8,068 nucleotides of DNA from Bacilli bacterium (lineage in GTDB: Bacteria; Bacillota_I; Bacilli_A; RFN20; CAG-631), in contig CAAEBM010000045.1 of assembly GCA_900754115.1 (NCBI GenBank), positions 1 to 8,068 on the forward strand, read 5' to 3'. Each line of letters starts with the position of its first letter. Position 1 is the stretch's first letter. This document shows positions 6,031-8,068 of this stretch, piece by piece. The position numbers were made by a program, and so were the translations under genes. The notes below the pieces were generated by a model. That model was given only the letters and a program-made list of their open reading frames with translations, did no database searches and was not told the DNA's origin.

Positions 6031-6711
6031 ATGAAAATATTATTAATTGAAGACGAAGTGCAATTATCTGATGCACTAGTAAACATCTTAAAAAAAGAAA
6101 AATATCAAGTTACACCCATATATGATGGGGAAGAAGGATTATATTATGCTATTTCTAATTCTTATGATTTAATCATTTTAGATGTCATTTTACCTCATCG
6201 AAATGGTTTTAGTATTTTAGAAGAAATTCGTAAGGCTAAAGTTGGCACTCCTGTTTTAATGCTAACGGCTTTGACACAAGAATCAGATAAAATAAAAGGA
6301 TTTGACTTAGGTGCAGATGATTATTTACCTAAACCCTTTTCAATGGCTGAACTATTAGCTAGAATTAAGGCTTTATTGCGTAGAAAAGGAGAATATATCA
6401 GCGACAATACCATTTCATTAGGAAATTTAACATTACATTTAAAATCTTACGAACTATCTACTCCAACAAATTCTATTAAAGTCTCAGCAAAAGAATGTGA
6501 ATTATTGCGATTTTTACTTTCAAATCCAAAATTTATTGCTACTCGAGATGATTTAATTAATAAAGTATGGGGATTTGATACAGAAATTGAATCAAATTCA
6601 ATTGAAGTGTATATGTCTTTTTTAAGAAAAAAATTGCTATTTTTAAAATCAAATGTCAGCATCGTAACAGTCCGTGGTGTCGGATATAAATTGGAGATTC
6701 AAAATGTTTAA
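6031..6711 (+). CDS. OmpR/PhoB-family response regulator
   Basis: Cytoplasmic DNA-binding regulator of 226 residues, the usual length. The receiver domain (about 1-115) has the acidic pair E7-D8, phospho-acceptor D51 (LIILDVILP), T79 (LTA) and K101 (LPKPF). The winged-helix effector domain (about 128-223) shows the typical recognition-helix region (SNSIEVYMSFLRKKL) and the wing signature TVRGVGYKLE. All key residues are intact. The ATG at 6031 is chosen over an in-frame GTG at 6022 because the RBS AGAAGGTGA (6016-6024) overlaps that GTG and is correctly spaced for the ATG. It overlaps the kinase gene by 8 nt, forming a translationally coupled pair. The regulon is unknown. The subfamily (PhoP, CiaR or ArlR-like) cannot be settled from sequence reading alone. 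Confidence 0.95.
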   Translation: MKILLIEDEVQLSDALVNILKKEKYQVTPIYDGEEGLYYAISNSYDLIILDVILPHRNGFSILEEIRKAKVGTPVLMLTALTQESDKIKGFDLGADDYLPKPFSMAELLARIKALLRRKGEYISDNTISLGNLTLHLKSYELSTPTNSIKVSAKECELLRFLLSNPKFIATRDDLINKVWGFDTEIESNSIEVYMSFLRKKLLFLKSNVSIVTVRGVGYKLEIQNV

Positions 6712-7969
6712 AACTTTAAAAAATCAGTTTGCCAAAATGCTCATTATCTTTGGAGGTTTTTTTATTCTACTCGTCTTTAGTGGAATTTTTTTAGGTTCTT
6801 ATTTTTCTAGCCAAAAAGAAATCAATGAAATTTTAAAAAAATCGTTAATTACGGCTTCTAAAGAAAATATTATCCCTGAAAAAGAAGATTGTGTATTCTT
6901 AATCATGTATGTGGATAATAATGGACAATTTATTAAAACGGGAACAAATCAAGTCTCCTATGAACCTTTAAATGACAATTATAGTGAAGAATATGGTCAT
7001 GAAAGAACGGAATGGTTTGATGAATTAGCACAAAGTATTGCTAATTGTAAAAGTGAGGATCGAATATTTGAACTTCATCAACGAAATTACATTTTTGCAT
7101 CCATTGAATATTTAAATTTGCAAAATCCCACTCAAAATTGTCTATTATTTTCTATTTTAGATTATACTTCTTATCTTTCAAATACTAATATTATGTTTTT
7201 TTCACTTTTAATAGGTTATTTTATTGTCATTGTTTTACTTTCTTTTTCAGCTATTATTATTGCTGAACGAACAATTTCACCTATTCGAGAAGCCTTTTTC
7301 AAACAAAAAGAATTAATTGCTAATGCTTCTCATGAATTAAAAACTCCTTTAACCGTCATCAGTACAAATTTATCTGTTTTAGAAAACAATAAAAATAAAA
7401 CTATAAAAAGTCAAGATCGTTGGTTTAACAATATTGTTGAACAAACAACTAGAATGAATCGATTGATTTATCAAATGCTAGATTTATCAAAAACAGAAAA
7501 TCTATTAGCCAGTGAAACAAAAGAGGATGTCTGCTTATCCGAATTAATTGAAAAATTAGTCATGGAATTTGAAGTCAATGCCTTTGAGAAAAAAATTCAT
7601 GTAGATTCCAATATTGAAGAAAATATTATCTATTCTTGTAATGAAGAAAACATGATTAAATTATTTACAATTTTAATTGATAACGCGATAAAATATACCC
7701 AAGAAAATGGTTATATTGATTTATCCTTATCGCAAAAGAAAAATAAAATCGAATTTAGTATTAAAAATACAGGAAAAGGCATTGAAAAAGAAAATTTAGA
7801 AAAAGTATTCCAACGATTCTATAAACAAGACTCTAATCGCAGTTTTGGCTTAGGACTTGCGATTGCTAAAGCCATAGTCGATCAATTAAATGGCACTATC
7901 ACAGTTACTAGTGAAGTAAATCTTCACACTACCTTTATTGTAAAATTACCTAAAAAAGTTCTATCATGA
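6704..7969 (+). CDS. Sensor histidine kinase, partner of the adjacent regulator
   Basis: Membrane sensor kinase of 421 residues. Two transmembrane helices (about 11-33 and 162-187) bracket an extracytoplasmic domain of about 130 residues, which I do not recognise; it contains C63, C115 and C146. The HisKA domain (about 200-265) carries the H-box NASHELKTPL with H210 as phosphorylation site. The ATPase domain (about 312-417) has the N-box LIDNAIKYT (N327), a G1 box reading NTGKGI (355-360), the F-box VFQRFYK and the G2 box GLGLAIAKAI. The usual G1 aspartate is Asn here, a variant seen in some Firmicutes kinases. The ATG at 6704 has GGAG (6693-6696) at 7 nt spacing and overlaps the regulator stop by 8 nt; an in-frame GTG at 6674 lacks this support. 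The signal is unknown. Confidence 0.93.
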   Translation: MFKTLKNQFAKMLIIFGGFFILLVFSGIFLGSYFSSQKEINEILKKSLITASKENIIPEKEDCVFLIMYVDNNGQFIKTGTNQVSYEPLNDNYSEEYGHERTEWFDELAQSIANCKSEDRIFELHQRNYIFASIEYLNLQNPTQNCLLFSILDYTSYLSNTNIMFFSLLIGYFIVIVLLSFSAIIIAERTISPIREAFFKQKELIANASHELKTPLTVISTNLSVLENNKNKTIKSQDRWFNNIVEQTTRMNRLIYQMLDLSKTENLLASETKEDVCLSELIEKLVMEFEVNAFEKKIHVDSNIEENIIYSCNEENMIKLFTILIDNAIKYTQENGYIDLSLSQKKNKIEFSIKNTGKGIEKENLEKVFQRFYKQDSNRSFGLGLAIAKAIVDQLNGTITVTSEVNLHTTFIVKLPKKVLS

Positions 7970-7983
7970 GATAGAATTTTTTT
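7953..7983 (+). terminator. Terminator overlapping the kinase stop codon
   Basis: TTCTATC (7959-7965) pairs with GATAGAA (7970-7976) around the loop ATGA (7966-7969), which contains the TGA stop codon. Seven T follow (7977-7983), and the preceding A run can extend the stem. The hairpin therefore begins inside the last codons of the kinase gene. The opposite strand also has a T run, so it may work both ways. Confidence 0.8.
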
Positions 7984-8000
7984 ATTTTAACAAAAAAAAT

Positions 8001-8022
8001 AAGGCTACTTGCGTAGCCTTTT
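8001..8022 (-). terminator. Second terminator, better suited to a leftward transcript
   Basis: A perfect 8-bp stem pairs AAGGCTAC (8001-8008) with GTAGCCTT (8013-8020) around TTGC. On the plus strand only four T follow (8019-8022), but on the minus strand the stem is followed by ATTTTTTTTG (8000-7991). This fits a terminator for a minus-strand gene entering from the right, or a bidirectional one. Confidence 0.7.
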
Positions 8023-8030
8023 AAAAAAGT

Positions 8031-8068
8031 TTATCAGAGGGGACTGATAATGCTAAAACTATTTAGCA
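8031..8068. other. Two adjacent hairpins at the window edge, possible gene end or start
   Basis: TTATCAG (8031-8037) and CTGATAA (8044-8050) form a perfect 7-bp dyad with loop AGGGGA. TGCTAAA (8051-8057) and TTTAGCA (8062-8068) form a second one with loop ACTA, which may continue past the edge. On the plus strand, GAGGGG (8037-8042) lies 7 nt before an ATG at 8050 (MLKLFS...), so a gene could start here with its RBS in the first loop. On the minus strand, one frame stays open from the edge to a TGA at 8038-8036 (ending IISPL), so a gene could end here before the 8001-8022 terminator. The window is too short to decide. Confidence 0.4.

Noticed and set aside
6447..6662. A 71-codon minus-strand frame in the response regulator gene
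   Set aside because: Antisense to the winged-helix domain, with no RBS or recognisable product.
6674..6703. GTG start for the kinase giving 10 extra residues
   Set aside because: The ATG at 6704 has GGAG at 7 nt and a normal short overlap with the regulator; the longer form overlaps more and lacks an RBS.
1..8068. Use of TGA as tryptophan (mycoplasma code)
   Set aside because: Tryptophan is encoded by TGG in the genes, and the kinase gene ends at TGA inside a terminator loop; the standard code explains all genes.

Overview
The window looks like chromosomal DNA from a low-GC Gram-positive bacterium, of the gut or host-associated Bacilli/Erysipelotrichia/Mollicutes-like kind. The evidence is strongly AT-rich DNA, good AGGAGG-type ribosome binding sites, short AT-rich intergenic gaps with hairpin-plus-T terminators, and a BspA-like leucine-rich repeat lipoprotein typical of gut Firmicutes. 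TGG encodes tryptophan and TGA is used as a stop, so the mycoplasma code does not apply. The exact lineage cannot be fixed from the sequence.

Layout. Bases 1-2466 hold a two-gene plus-strand unit: a cardiolipin synthase with both HKD motifs, then 14 nt later a zinc-ribbon protein with four membrane segments and no recognised function. A symmetric terminator at about 2519-2540 separates this unit from a convergent minus-strand gene (2614-4452). That gene encodes a predicted surface lipoprotein of 18 BspA-type repeats interrupted by three near-identical 43-residue modules. Next is a 388-nt gap (4453-4840) with a C8/G8 tract, promoter-like boxes on both strands, a perfect 10-bp inverted repeat and a terminator for the next gene. 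A minus-strand membrane-anchored endonuclease/exonuclease/phosphatase-fold protein (4841-5935) follows. Divergent to it is an overlapping response regulator/histidine kinase pair (6031-7969), whose terminator hairpin includes the kinase stop codon. The last 68 bases hold three consecutive small hairpins and what may be the edge of another gene.

Functional reading. All recognisable products act at the cell envelope: phospholipid synthesis, a surface adhesin-like lipoprotein, a membrane-tethered hydrolase and a membrane sensor with its regulator. No mobile element, CRISPR array, tRNA or rRNA was seen. I did not find a convincing new multi-gene system. The most unusual part is the 4453-4840 gap, where the homopolymer tract lies against promoter-like sequences and a possible short plus-strand transcript. 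The small-scale rearrangements within the repeat gene and the hairpin cluster at the right edge come next.
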